64,000 bases of DNA, taken from Streptomyces sp. 7-21. Its GTDB lineage: Bacteria; Actinomycetota; Actinomycetes; Streptomycetales; Streptomycetaceae. Made by a program: the position numbers and the translations under genes. The notes under the pieces were generated by a model, which saw only the letters and a list, made by a program, of their open reading frames with translations, was not told where the DNA came from and ran no database searches. This document shows, piece after piece, positions 1 through 8,187 of this stretch (its first letter is position 1; each line of letters opens with the position of its first letter). The stretch spans positions 248,001 to 312,000 of the forward strand of contig NZ_JAERRL010000005.1 of NCBI RefSeq assembly GCF_016741785.1, given 5' to 3'.

Positions 1-12
1 GGAGGTTTCCGG

Positions 13-750
13 TTGCTGTACGGCGCGCTGAAGGTGTCGGTGGGGGCGGGGCTGAAGCTTGTCTTCCGGCCCTGGGTAGAGGGCAAGGAGCACGTGCCCG
101 CGACCGGGCCGGCGATCCTGGCGAGCAACCACCTGTCGTTCTCCGACTCGTTCTTCCTGCCCGCGGTGCTCGACCGGCGCGTGACGTTCATCGCGAAGGC
201 GGAGTACTTCACCTCCCCGGGGATCAAGGGCAGGCTGACGGCGGCGTTCTTCCGGGGCGTCGGGCAGCTTCCCGTGGACCGCTCCGGGGCGCGGGGCGCG
301 GGCGAGGCCGCGGTCCGCAGCGGCATAGCGGTGCTGGAGCGGGGTGAGCTGTTCGGCATCTACCCAGAGGGCACGCGGTCGCCGGACGGGCGGCTGTACC
401 GGGGCCGGCCGGGCGGCCTGGGCCGCATCGCGCTGGCGACGGGGGCGCCGGTGCTGCCCGTCGCCATGATCGGCACGGAGAAGATCCAGCCGCCCGGCAA
501 GATCGTCCCGAAGCTGATGCGGCCGGGCATCCGGATCGGGGCGCCGCTGGACTTCAGCCGCTACCAGGGCATGGAGACGGACCGTTACATCCTGCGGTCG
601 ATCACCGACGAGGTGATGTACGCGATCATGAAACTGTCCGGGCAGGAGTACGTGGACATGTACGCCACCGCCGCCAAGCGCGCGCTCGCCGAGGAGGCGA
701 AGCAGCGGCAGGGGCGGGCCGGCGGCACGGACGGCGGCGAGACGGCCTAG
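13..750 (+). CDS. 1-acyl-sn-glycerol-3-phosphate acyltransferase (PlsC family)
   Basis: A 245-residue membrane-associated acyltransferase that would add the second acyl chain in phospholipid synthesis. The family signature HX4D is visible as NHLSFSD (His40, Asp45), and the second block reads YPEGTRS near residues 117-123, as expected for PlsC-type enzymes. The hydrophobic N-terminus followed by FRPWVEG fits the usual actinobacterial start. Translation is taken from a TTG at base 13 because GGAGGT lies at bases 1-6. The window begins right there, so an upstream start cannot be excluded. It lies just before the two-component pair and corresponds in position to mycobacterial Rv2182c. The exact lipid substrate cannot be read from the sequence. 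Confidence 0.88.
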   Translation: MLYGALKVSVGAGLKLVFRPWVEGKEHVPATGPAILASNHLSFSDSFFLPAVLDRRVTFIAKAEYFTSPGIKGRLTAAFFRGVGQLPVDRSGARGAGEAAVRSGIAVLERGELFGIYPEGTRSPDGRLYRGRPGGLGRIALATGAPVLPVAMIGTEKIQPPGKIVPKLMRPGIRIGAPLDFSRYQGMETDRYILRSITDEVMYAIMKLSGQEYVDMYATAAKRALAEEAKQRQGRAGGTDGGETA

Positions 751-764
751 GGGGGGCGAGCGCG

Positions 765-2024
765 ATGGCCGGGAAACCGGCGGGGGCGGGCGTCACCGCG
801 TCCGTGGAGGCCCCGCTGTGGCAGGCGCTGACGGGTTACCGGGTCCTCACCGGCGCCTACGCGCTGGCTCTGTTCGCCCTCGCCTACGACGACTACGGCC
901 GGCCGCTCGTCGGCGCCGCCTACCTGGGCGTCCTGGCCGCGTGGACGGCGGCGACGCTGCGCAGCGTGTCCGAGGCGCGGCGGTGCACGCCCGCGTTCCT
1001 CGCCGGCGACCTCGCCGTCGCGGTGGCGGGCATCCTCATCAGCCCGCTGGCCGACCCCGGCGACCAGGTCGGTCCCACCCTGCCGTCGGTCTGGGTGGCG
1101 GGCCCGGTGCTGGCGGTGGCGCTGAAGTCCGGCTGGCGCTGGGCGGCCGGGGCCTCGGCCGTGGTCGGCGCCGCGAACGTCGCTGAGGCCGGCCGCCCCT
1201 CCGGCAGCACGCTCCACAACGCGCTGCTGGTGTGCGTGGCGGCCATCGCCATCGGCTACGTGGTGGAGCTGGCGCGCGCCAGCGAACGGGCGCTGGCCCG
1301 GGCGCTGCGTATCGAGGCCGCCACCCGGGAGCGGGAGCGGCTGGCCCGGGACATCCATGACAGCGTGCTCCAGGTGCTCGCCATGGTGCAGCGGCGCGGC
1401 ACGGTGCTGGGCGGGGAGGCCGCCGAACTGGGGCGGCTGGCAGGAGAGCAGGAGCGGGCGCTGCGCGCGCTGGTCGCCCAGGGGCCCGAGCGGGAGCCGG
1501 CGGAGCGGACCGGTGCGGACGGCGCGGCGGAGCCCGGCGAACTCGACTTGGGCGAGCTGCTGTCGCGGCTCGCCGCCGGCACCGGCGGCCAGGGCGCCGC
1601 GGGCGCCGGGGACGCCGGGGACGCCGGGGACGCGCCGCAGGTCAGCTACGCCGGGCCCGCCGGGCCGGTGGTGCTGCCCGCCCGCGCCGCCCGCCAGGTC
1701 ACGGCCGCCGTCGCCGCCGCCCTGGACAACGTGCGCCGCCACGCCGCCGGGCCCGACGGGCCGGCGCGGGCCTGGATCCTGCTGGAGGAGGAGCCGGACG
1801 AGGTGCTGGTGACTGTGCGCGACGACGGCCCCGGCATCCCCGAGGGCCGCCTCGCCGAGGCCGAGGCGGAGGGGCGGCTCGGCGCCGCCCTGTCCATCCG
1901 GGGCCGCATGACGGAGCTGGGCGGGGAGGCGGAGTGGGTGTCCGTGCCGGGCCAGGGCACCGAGGTGGAGCTGCGGCTGCCCCTGCCCGTCAAGGCGGGC
2001 ACGACGGGCGCCACGGACGGCTGA
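765..2024 (+). CDS. MacS-like sensor histidine kinase
   Basis: A 419-residue histidine kinase that would phosphorylate the response regulator encoded next. The N-terminal 170 residues contain about four to five hydrophobic segments, so the sensor part lies in the membrane. The phosphoacceptor box is RDIHDSVLQVLAMVQ with His198, the HisKA_3 type that pairs with LuxR-type regulators. The ATPase domain shows DNVRRH (Asn322) and the G1 box RDDGPGIPEG (353-361). A short Gly-Asp-Ala repeat (residues about 281-290, bases near 1608-1635) sits in the linker before the ATPase domain. The next gene starts 16 bases downstream, so the two form a bicistronic pair. The signal sensed is unknown. Confidence 0.88.
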   Translation: MAGKPAGAGVTASVEAPLWQALTGYRVLTGAYALALFALAYDDYGRPLVGAAYLGVLAAWTAATLRSVSEARRCTPAFLAGDLAVAVAGILISPLADPGDQVGPTLPSVWVAGPVLAVALKSGWRWAAGASAVVGAANVAEAGRPSGSTLHNALLVCVAAIAIGYVVELARASERALARALRIEAATRERERLARDIHDSVLQVLAMVQRRGTVLGGEAAELGRLAGEQERALRALVAQGPEREPAERTGADGAAEPGELDLGELLSRLAAGTGGQGAAGAGDAGDAGDAPQVSYAGPAGPVVLPARAARQVTAAVAAALDNVRRHAAGPDGPARAWILLEEEPDEVLVTVRDDGPGIPEGRLAEAEAEGRLGAALSIRGRMTELGGEAEWVSVPGQGTEVELRLPLPVKAGTTGATDG

Positions 2025-2040
2025 GGAGAGGACGAGGGGG

Positions 2041-2748
2041 ATGACGGGTGTGACGGGTATGACCGGTATGACGAACGACGCACCGGTGACCGTCATGATC
2101 GTGGACGACCACCCGATGTGGCGCGACGCCGTGGCCCGCGACCTCGCGGAAGCGGGCTACGAGGTGGTCGCCACCGCCGGGGACGGGCCGGAGGCCGTCC
2201 GCCGCGCCCGCGCGGCGCGGCCCGACGTGCTCGTTCTGGACCTCAACCTGCCCGGGCTGCCCGGCGCCGAGGTGTGCCGCAGGCTGGCGGGCGACCCCGA
2301 GACGGCGCCGCGGGTGCTGGTGCTGTCCGCCAGCGGGGAGCAGGAGGACGTGCTGGAAGCGGTGAAGGCGGGGGCGACCGGCTACCTGGTGAAGTCTGCC
2401 AGCGCGGCGGAGCTGATCGAGGCCGTCGGCCGCACCGCGGCCGGGGACCCGGTGTTCACCCCGGGCCTGGCCGGGCTGGTGCTGGGGGAGTACCGCAGGC
2501 TGGCCACCGCGCCGGGCCCGGGGCCGGCGGCGCCCGGCGCGGCGGACGTGCCGCATCTGACGGCACGGGAACGGGAGGTGCTCCGGCTGGTGGCCAAGGG
2601 CCTCACCTACCGGCAGATCGCTGAGCGCCTGGTCATCTCGCACCGGACCGTGCAGAACCACGTGCAGAACACCCTCGGCAAGCTGCACCTGCACAACCGT
2701 GCCGAGCTGGTGCGCTACGCGATCGAGCGCGGGCTGGACGACGGCTGA
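2041..2748 (+). CDS. LuxR/NarL-family response regulator
   Basis: A 235-residue DNA-binding response regulator, partner of the kinase directly upstream. The receiver domain has the acidic pair Asp22-Asp23, the phosphoacceptor Asp67 in VLVLDLNLPG and the conserved Lys118. The C-terminal LuxR helix-turn-helix runs from LTAREREVLRLVAKG to the end. Three in-frame ATGs (2041, 2059, 2068) lie in a GTG/ATG-rich start region. The first follows GAGGAGAGGACGAGGGGG and is used here, but MTNDAPV at 2068 could be the true N-terminus. Its last 34 bases overlap the 3' end of the convergent trpE-trpG fusion gene. Confidence 0.88.
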   Translation: MTGVTGMTGMTNDAPVTVMIVDDHPMWRDAVARDLAEAGYEVVATAGDGPEAVRRARAARPDVLVLDLNLPGLPGAEVCRRLAGDPETAPRVLVLSASGEQEDVLEAVKAGATGYLVKSASAAELIEAVGRTAAGDPVFTPGLAGLVLGEYRRLATAPGPGPAAPGAADVPHLTAREREVLRLVAKGLTYRQIAERLVISHRTVQNHVQNTLGKLHLHNRAELVRYAIERGLDDG

Positions 2749-4715
2749 CCGCGCCGCGCCCCGGAGCGGGCCGCCGCGTCCCCGGACCCGGCGGTGTCCG
2801 GACCGCCGAGCAGCAGCGCCATGACGCCCGGCCCGTCCAGGGTGAGGACGGACTCGGGGTGGAACTGCACCCCCGCGAAGCCGGGCCCGCGCAGCGCGTG
2901 GACCTCGCCGCTGGCCGGATCGCGGCTGATCTCGACACCGCGTGCGGCCAGGCCGCGCGCCGCGCGGTCGTCGCAGCGCGCCGTGTAGGAGTTGTAGAAG
3001 CCGACGGTCGCGGCGCGCCCGAAGAGGGCGATCCGCTCCTGGGCCCCCTGGTGCGGCACGGCCTTGCGGACGAGGGGCAGCCCCAGCTCCGCAGCGATCA
3101 GCTCGTGCCCCAGGCACACGCCCAGCAGGCGGCGGCCCGCCGCCGCCCGCTCCCCTGACCGGTCCGCCAGCAGCTCGGCGGCCAGGCCGCGCAGGAACCG
3201 CATCTTGGGGTCGGCCGCGTCGCGGGGATCACCCGGGCCCGGCCCCAGCACCACGTGCCCCTCGTGCGCCCGCGCCCGCTCCCGCACGCCTGGCGCGTCG
3301 TAGCGCACCACCGTCACGGCCGCGCCGCTGGCGCGCAGCAGGTGGGCCAGCATCGACGTGAAGGTGTCCTCGCCGTCGACCACGAGCACCTCGCCGTGTG
3401 CCGGTGCCGGTGCCGGGGCCGGGGCCGGCGTCTGGAGCCGCAGCCAGAACCGCGCCAGGCCGGACCGCCGCGCCGCCAGCGCCGCGCGCACCCGGGGGTC
3501 GTCGGCCAGCCGGGGCCCGGTCCGCTCCCGTTCCCGGCGGCCGGGGCGCACGCCCAGCGCGGCCAGCACGGCCGCCGCTTTGGCGTGGGTCTCGGCAACC
3601 TCGCTGGCGGGATCCGAGCCGCGCACCAGCGTCGCGCCCACCGGCACCCGCAGCGCGCCGGTGGCCGCGTCGATGTCGGCGGTGCGGATCAGGATCGGCG
3701 AGTCCAGCGTCTGCGCGCTACCGGCGTCGCGGCCGAGCAGCGCCAGGGCCCCGGCGTAGTAGCCGCGCCCGCCGCGCTCGTGGCGCCGGATGACGCGGCA
3801 GGCGTTCTCCACCGGGCTGCCGGTGACGGTCGCCGCGAACATCGTCTCGCGCAGCACGTCGCGCGCGTCCCGGGTGGTGCGGCCCCGCAGCTCGTACTCG
3901 GTGTGCGCCAGGTGCGCCATCTCCCGCAGCCGGGGGCCGACGACCACGCCGCCCTGGTCCCCGACCGCGCACATCATCTTCAGCTCCTCGTCCACCACCA
4001 TGGACAGCTCCTCGGTCTCCTTCCGGTCGGCGAGGAAGGCGAGGAGGCTCTCGGCGTCCGGCCCCGCGGCGGGGTAGCGGTAGGTGCCGCTGATGGGATT
4101 CATCACGACCGTGCCGCCGCTCATGCGGACGTGGACCTCGGGGCTGGCGCCGACCAGGCAGCGCTCGCCGGTGTGGACGGCGAAGGTCCAGTAGGCGCCG
4201 CGCTCGGCTGCCAGCAGGCGCCGGAAGAGGGCGAGCGCGTCGCGCCGGGTGAAGTTCTCGATCCGGCCGGTGAAGGTGCGGCGGATGACGAAGTTGGCGC
4301 CCTGCCCTTGCGCGATCTCCCCCTCGGTGACGGCGCGCACCGTCGCCTCGTACGCGGCGTCGTCCACGTCGAACGCGCCGCCGCTGACGGTGACGGCGTG
4401 GCCGGGCAGGGCCTGGAGCATCGCGTCCAGCGGCACCTCGTGGCGCTCGGCGGGCCGCAGCGCGGTCAGCGGCGTGCCGTCGTCGGTGACGTCGAAGCCC
4501 CGCTCGGCGAGCTGGCGGAACGGCACCAGCGCCAGGGCGGGCTCGGGCAGGTCCGCCAGGCGCGGCAGGTGCGTGACGGGGCCGGTGAGCACCTCGACGA
4601 CGGAGCCGTCGCGGCCGGGGGTGCGGCGGCGCAGCAGCGCGAACGGGGTGGTGCCCGCGGCGAGGCGGGCGACCAGGGCCCGCGCGCTTGCGGCTGCGGT
4701 GGGGGTTCCGGGCAT
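2715..4715 (-). CDS. trpE: Anthranilate synthase, TrpE-TrpG fusion
   Basis: A single 666-residue polypeptide carrying both subunits of anthranilate synthase, which converts chorismate and glutamine to anthranilate, the first committed step of tryptophan synthesis. Residues about 100-385 are the chorismate-binding domain (ATVTGSPVENA near 295-305, GYYAGALALL near 318-327). An Ala-Pro linker at 430-439 leads to a class I glutamine amidotransferase with Cys534 in GVCLGHE and His619/Glu621 in QFHPES. The start at 4715 follows GGAAGGACG. A leader peptide with three Trp codons and an attenuator lie just upstream. In Streptomyces, fused forms occur beside aroH as well as in secondary-metabolite clusters; nothing nearby suggests a phenazine pathway. 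Confidence 0.9.
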   Translation of the reverse strand: MPGTPTAAASARALVARLAAGTTPFALLRRRTPGRDGSVVEVLTGPVTHLPRLADLPEPALALVPFRQLAERGFDVTDDGTPLTALRPAERHEVPLDAMLQALPGHAVTVSGGAFDVDDAAYEATVRAVTEGEIAQGQGANFVIRRTFTGRIENFTRRDALALFRRLLAAERGAYWTFAVHTGERCLVGASPEVHVRMSGGTVVMNPISGTYRYPAAGPDAESLLAFLADRKETEELSMVVDEELKMMCAVGDQGGVVVGPRLREMAHLAHTEYELRGRTTRDARDVLRETMFAATVTGSPVENACRVIRRHERGGRGYYAGALALLGRDAGSAQTLDSPILIRTADIDAATGALRVPVGATLVRGSDPASEVAETHAKAAAVLAALGVRPGRRERERTGPRLADDPRVRAALAARRSGLARFWLRLQTPAPAPAPAPAHGEVLVVDGEDTFTSMLAHLLRASGAAVTVVRYDAPGVRERARAHEGHVVLGPGPGDPRDAADPKMRFLRGLAAELLADRSGERAAAGRRLLGVCLGHELIAAELGLPLVRKAVPHQGAQERIALFGRAATVGFYNSYTARCDDRAARGLAARGVEISRDPASGEVHALRGPGFAGVQFHPESVLTLDGPGVMALLLGGPDTAGSGDAAARSGARRGQPSSSPRSIA

Positions 4716-4772
4716 CGGTACACGTCCTTCCATGCGCCGGGGCGGCCCGGCACGCGGCGCACGGCACGCGGA

Positions 4773-4796
4773 AAAGCCGCCCCGTGGGGCGGCTTT
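4773..4796 (-). terminator. trp attenuator hairpin
   Basis: An 11-bp perfect stem (4773-4783 with 4786-4796, core GCCGCCCC/GGGGCGGC) is followed on the minus strand by a short T tract. It lies between the trp leader peptide and the trpE-trpG start, where a transcription attenuator is expected. An alternative antiterminator pairing was not worked out here. Confidence 0.8.
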
Positions 4797-4819
4797 CCGG
4801 TGGTCTGCGGTGGCGCAGG

Positions 4820-4885
4820 CTACGCGCAGTCGGTGGGCCGCCCTGGGACGGGCCACCACCAGCTGCGAGTGTGCTGTGCCACCAT
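4820..4885 (-). CDS. trpL: trp leader peptide with three consecutive Trp codons
   Basis: A 21-codon open frame starting ATG-GTG-GCA and ending TAG, with tandem Trp codons 9-11 at bases 4853-4861. It lies 104 bases upstream of the fused anthranilate synthase gene and directly before the attenuator hairpin. Ribosome stalling at the Trp codons when charged tRNA-Trp is scarce would favour read-through, as known for Streptomyces trpL elements. The start at 4885 lies 7 bases behind a TATGCT -10 hexamer, so the peptide is probably translated from a leaderless mRNA. An in-frame ATG at 4897 overlaps the -10 and is unlikely. The frame is too short for standard gene calls but well supported by context. 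Confidence 0.88.
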   Translation of the reverse strand: MVAQHTRSWWWPVPGRPTDCA

Positions 4886-4892
4886 GCCGCGC

Positions 4893-4921
4893 AGCATATG
4901 TCACGGCGCGTGGCGCGTCCA
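4893..4921 (-). promoter_or_regulatory. trp promoter
   Basis: On the minus strand a TGGACG -35 (4916-4921), a 17-base spacer and a TATGCT -10 (4893-4898) predict transcription starting at or next to the leader-peptide ATG at 4885. One -35 base departs from TTGACG. Confidence 0.65.
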
Positions 4922-4984
4922 TGCCCGGGGCGTGAGGTGCCAGTCGCCACAGGGCCGAGGGGTAACAGGACGGGCGGAACCCCG

Positions 4985-4997
4985 TAACCTTGAGGCG
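4985..4997 (+). promoter_or_regulatory. -10 element and likely leaderless start of aroH
   Basis: TAACCT at 4985-4990 is followed after 6 bases by the GTG start of DAHP synthase, the spacing expected if transcription begins at the start codon. No convincing -35 was seen. Confidence 0.5.
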
Positions 4998-6361
4998 TGA
5001 CCGTGAAGCACGCTGACACCAGCCGCCTGAGCCCGTCCGCTCCCGCCGCGTCCTGGCGGGACCTGCCCGCAGCGCAGCAGCCGGAGTATCCGGACCTCGA
5101 GGCGCTGCGTGCGGTGACGACGGAGATCGCCGGCTATCCGCCGCTCGTCTTCGCCGGTGAGTGCGACCAGCTCAAGGCCCGGATGGGCGCGGTGGCGCGG
5201 GGCGAGGCGTTCCTGCTCCAGGGCGGCGACTGCGCCGAGGCGTTCGACCAGGTCGGCGCCGACCAGATCCGGGCAAAGCTGAAGACGCTGCTGCAGATGA
5301 GCGCGGTGCTCACCTACGCGGCGGCGGTGCCCGTGGTGAAGGTCGGGCGGATCGCGGGGCAGTACTCCAAGCCCCGGTCCAAGCCCACGGAGACGCGGGA
5401 CGGCGTCACGCTGCCCTCGTACCGCGGCGACTCGGTCAACGGGCCGGAGTTCACCGCCGAGGCGCGCACCCCGGACCCGGAGCGGCTGCGGCGGATGTAC
5501 CATGCCTCGGCCGCCACGCTGAACCTGGTCCGCGGCTTCACCACCGGCGGCTACGCCGACCTGCGGCAGGTGCACGCCTGGAACCAGGACTTCGTGCGCA
5601 CCTCGGCCTCGGGGCAGCGGTACGAGGCGCTGGCCCGGGAGATCGACAACGCGCTGAACTTCATGAAGGCGTGCGGCGCCGATCCGGCGGAGTTCCACTC
5701 GGTGGAGTTCTACGCCTCGCACGAGGCGCTGCTGCTCGACTACGAGGCGGCGCTGACCCGCACCGACTCCCGCACCGGCCGCCTGTACGACGTCTCCGGG
5801 CACATGGTCTGGATCGGCGAGCGGACCCGGCAGCTGGACGGGGCGCACGTGGCGTTCGCGTCCACGATCGCCAACCCGGTCGGCGTGAAGCTCGGCCCGA
5901 CGACCACGGCCGAAGAGGCGCTGGCCCTCATCGACCGGCTCGACCCGGAGCGGGAGCCCGGCCGCCTGACGTTCATCACGCGGATGGGCGCGGACCGGAT
6001 CCGCGACCGGCTTCCCGAGCTGGTCGAGAAGGTCACGGCCTCCGGCGCCCAGGTGGCCTGGGTCTGCGACCCGATGCACGGCAACACCTTCGAGGCGCCG
6101 TCCGGGCACAAGACCCGCCGCTTCGACGACGTGCTGGACGAGGTCAAGGGCTTCTTCGAGGTCCACAAGGCCCTGGGCACCCACCCGGGCGGCATCCACG
6201 TGGAGCTGACCGGCGACGACGTCACCGAGTGCGTCGGCGGCGGCGACGAGATCTTCGTGGACGACCTGCACCAGCGGTACGAGACGGCGTGCGACCCGCG
6301 GCTCAACCGGAGCCAGTCGCTCGACCTGGCGTTCCTGGTCGCGGAGATGTACCGCGGCTGA
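4997..6361 (+). CDS. aroH: Class II 3-deoxy-D-arabino-heptulosonate-7-phosphate synthase
   Basis: A 454-residue class II (plant-type) DAHP synthase joining phosphoenolpyruvate and erythrose 4-phosphate, the entry reaction of the shikimate pathway. Family blocks include LLQGGDCAEAF with metal-ligand Cys79, KVGRIAGQYSKPRS, HMVWIGERTRQ, KLGPTTTAEEAL, DPMHGNT and CVGGGDEI. Length and the C-terminal LAFLVAEMYRG match the actinobacterial enzyme. GTG 4997 gives MTVK; a second GTG at 5003 is in frame. The gene runs divergently from the trp leader and anthranilate synthase, linking pathway entry with its Trp branch. A strong hairpin follows the stop. Mycobacterial homologues are called aroG. Confidence 0.95.
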   Translation: MTVKHADTSRLSPSAPAASWRDLPAAQQPEYPDLEALRAVTTEIAGYPPLVFAGECDQLKARMGAVARGEAFLLQGGDCAEAFDQVGADQIRAKLKTLLQMSAVLTYAAAVPVVKVGRIAGQYSKPRSKPTETRDGVTLPSYRGDSVNGPEFTAEARTPDPERLRRMYHASAATLNLVRGFTTGGYADLRQVHAWNQDFVRTSASGQRYEALAREIDNALNFMKACGADPAEFHSVEFYASHEALLLDYEAALTRTDSRTGRLYDVSGHMVWIGERTRQLDGAHVAFASTIANPVGVKLGPTTTAEEALALIDRLDPEREPGRLTFITRMGADRIRDRLPELVEKVTASGAQVAWVCDPMHGNTFEAPSGHKTRRFDDVLDEVKGFFEVHKALGTHPGGIHVELTGDDVTECVGGGDEIFVDDLHQRYETACDPRLNRSQSLDLAFLVAEMYRG

Positions 6362-6391
6362 GTGCGTCCCGGCGGATCCCGCCGGTTGTGT

Positions 6392-6428
6392 GGCGCCCGC
6401 GGCGGGCACCGGCCCCGCCGCGGGCGCC
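6392..6428 (+). terminator. GC-rich terminator hairpin after aroH
   Basis: A perfect 15-bp inverted repeat (6392-6406 with 6414-6428, core GGCGCCCGCGGCGGG) with a 7-base loop lies 30 bases behind the aroH stop. There is no U tract, which is usual for GC-rich actinobacteria. Confidence 0.7.
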
Positions 6429-6450
6429 GTCGCGTGACGCGCGGCCCGGT

Positions 6451-6520
6451 TGCGGGGCCAGTGCGGGGCCACTGCGGGGGCCATTGCGGGGGTCATTGCG
6501 GGGGTCATTGCGGGGGTCGT
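6451..6520 (+). repeat. Short direct repeats of TGCGGGGnC
   Basis: Six imperfect copies of an 11-12 base unit beginning TGCGGGG(G) start at 6451, 6462, 6473, 6485, 6497 and 6509. The last full copies are identical (TGCGGGGGTCAT). They fill the intergenic stretch between aroH and the molybdopterin oxidoreductase gene. Confidence 0.85.
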
Positions 6521-6559
6521 GGTGCGGACCACGGACCGCCGTCTGCCACCATGGAGGGC

Positions 6560-7192
6560 ATGGGTCAGCCGGACAGCCGTACGGGGGAGGTACCGGAAGG
6601 GCTCGCGGGGCGGCTGCCTCCCGGCCAGCGGGTGCAGCGCGGATGGCCGGTGACGCACTACGGCCCGGTGCCGAGGTTCCGGCCCGAGCGGTGGGAGTTC
6701 CGGGTCTTCGGCGCCACGGCGGACGGGGACAAGCACTGCTGGACCCACGAGGAGTTCACGGCGCTGCCGTACGAGACGGTCGTCGCCGACCTGCACTGCG
6801 TCACCAAGTTCAGCATCTTCGGCGCCGAGTGGGGCGGCGTGCGGGCCAGCCGGCTGCTGGAGCTGGCGCCGCCCGCGCCCGGCGTGACGCACGTGATGGT
6901 CTGGGCCGAGTACGGCTACAGCGCCAACCTGCGGATGGCGGACTTCGCCTCCGAGCAGACGATCTTCGCCACCCACCGCGACGGTGAGCTGCTGACGGCC
7001 GAGCACGGCTTCCCGCTGCGGCTCGTCGTGCCGCATCTGTACGCCTGGAAGGGCCCCAAGTGGGTCCGTGGCGTCGAGTACATGACGGAGGACCGCCGCG
7101 GCTTCTGGGAGGAGCGCGGCTACCACAACATCGGTGACCCCTGGCGCGAGCAGCGGTACTCGTATCAGGAGGAGCCGGGCGACGGGCCCTGA
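6560..7192 (+). CDS. Molybdopterin-dependent oxidoreductase (sulfite-oxidase-like, MsrP/YedY-type domain)
   Basis: A 210-residue protein that is essentially one oxidoreductase molybdopterin-binding domain. The hallmark is VVADLHCVTKFS with Cys80, the expected molybdenum ligand in this superfamily, followed by VMVWAEYGYSANL and VRLVVPHLYAWKGPKWVRG. There is no signal peptide or Tat motif, so it is probably cytoplasmic, unlike periplasmic MsrP. ATG 6560 (MGQPDS) is preferred; an in-frame ATG at 6551 sits in the same GGAGG-containing stretch. The real substrate is unknown. Its 3' end overlaps the convergent endonuclease IV gene by 28 bases. Confidence 0.85.
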   Translation: MGQPDSRTGEVPEGLAGRLPPGQRVQRGWPVTHYGPVPRFRPERWEFRVFGATADGDKHCWTHEEFTALPYETVVADLHCVTKFSIFGAEWGGVRASRLLELAPPAPGVTHVMVWAEYGYSANLRMADFASEQTIFATHRDGELLTAEHGFPLRLVVPHLYAWKGPKWVRGVEYMTEDRRGFWEERGYHNIGDPWREQRYSYQEEPGDGP

Positions 7193-8118
7193 GCCGCGGC
7201 GGGGGCCGGCCGCCGGCCGCGCAGCGCGCGCAGCCGTGCCGCGTCGCGCGCGTGGCCCGCGGCGCCGCCGGGCGTCTCGAGGATCAGTGGCACGCCCTCG
7301 GTGGCCGGGTGGCGGAACAGCCCGCCGAACGGCTCCTCGCCGATGCTGCCTTCCCCGATGTTCGCGTGCCGGTCCAGGTGGGCGCCGGCGACGTCCTTGG
7401 AGTCGTTGGCGTGGACCAGCCGCAGGCGGCCGGGGCCCGCGGCCGTCACCAGCGCGTCCAGCAGCGCGGCGGTGCCGCCCGGCGCGGTCACGTCGTGGCC
7501 GGCGGCGAAGGCGTGGCAGGTGTCCAGGCACACGCCGAGCCGGGGGTGCCGGTCGAGGACGTCCAGGTACGGGCCGAGATCGGACATCCGTGAGCAGAGC
7601 GAGAAGCCCTGCCCGGCGGTGGGTTCCAGCAGCAGCGCCGGGTCGTCCTCGTGCGTCAGCTCGTCGAGCAGCGGCAGCAGCAGCCGCCGCACCTGCGCCA
7701 GCGCCTGCTCGCGCGTGCGGCCGCCGGTCGCCGAGCCGGTGTGCACGACGACCCCGCGCGCCCCGATCTCGCGGCCCCGGCGCAGCGAATGCCGCAGCGA
7801 GGCCACGGACAGCTCCGCCGTGGCCTCGCTGTGGGAGCCGAGGTTGATCAGGTAGGGGGCGTGGACGTAGGCGGCCAGGCCCGCCTCGGCGCAGCCGGCG
7901 CGGAACCGCTCGTCCTGGCGCGGGTCGCCCGGGGGCGTGGCCCAGCCGCGGGGGTTGGCGACGAACACCTGGACCGCCTCGGCGGCCACGTCGCGGGCGT
8001 AGGCCAGGCCCCGGGTAGCCAGGCCCCCGGCGACGGGCACGTGGGCACCGACCGGATTGCGGCGGGCTGCGCCGCTGCGGTGAGGGCGCAGAGGGTCAGG
8101 GACGGGTGACATGCTCAC
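7165..8118 (-). CDS. nfo: Deoxyribonuclease IV (endonuclease IV, AP endonuclease)
   Basis: A 317-residue AP2Ec-family enzyme that cuts DNA 5' to abasic sites in base excision repair. The TIM-barrel metal-site blocks are all present: VGAHVPVAGG, YLINLGS, VVHTGSATGG, LLLEPTAGQG, LDTCHAFAAG, VHANDSKDVAGAHLDRHANIGEG in pieces, and LILETPGG. GTG 8118 gives MSMSP, with ATG 8112 as an alternative; neither has a strong ribosome binding site. The C-terminal tail after the barrel is short and rich in Ala and Pro. It is monocistronic, converging with the upstream oxidoreductase gene and lying behind the SLT-protein gene on the same strand. Confidence 0.93.
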   Translation of the reverse strand: MSMSPVPDPLRPHRSGAARRNPVGAHVPVAGGLATRGLAYARDVAAEAVQVFVANPRGWATPPGDPRQDERFRAGCAEAGLAAYVHAPYLINLGSHSEATAELSVASLRHSLRRGREIGARGVVVHTGSATGGRTREQALAQVRRLLLPLLDELTHEDDPALLLEPTAGQGFSLCSRMSDLGPYLDVLDRHPRLGVCLDTCHAFAAGHDVTAPGGTAALLDALVTAAGPGRLRLVHANDSKDVAGAHLDRHANIGEGSIGEEPFGGLFRHPATEGVPLILETPGGAAGHARDAARLRALRGRRPAPAAAQGPSPGSS

Positions 8119-8187
8119 CGTCCCAGGGTGCCAGGCCGCGGCCGGGGCACGTCCGGTCCGTTGCCGGTTCTCCCGGCAGCAGGCCTG

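Noticed and set aside
747..3117. Long minus-strand open frames opposite the two-component genes
   Set aside because: They are Arg/Gly/Ala/Pro-rich antisense shadows of high-GC genes, without family motifs or ribosome binding sites.
6450..6520. CRISPR-like array in the repeated TGCGGGG units
   Set aside because: Units are contiguous, 11-12 bases long and have no unique spacers.
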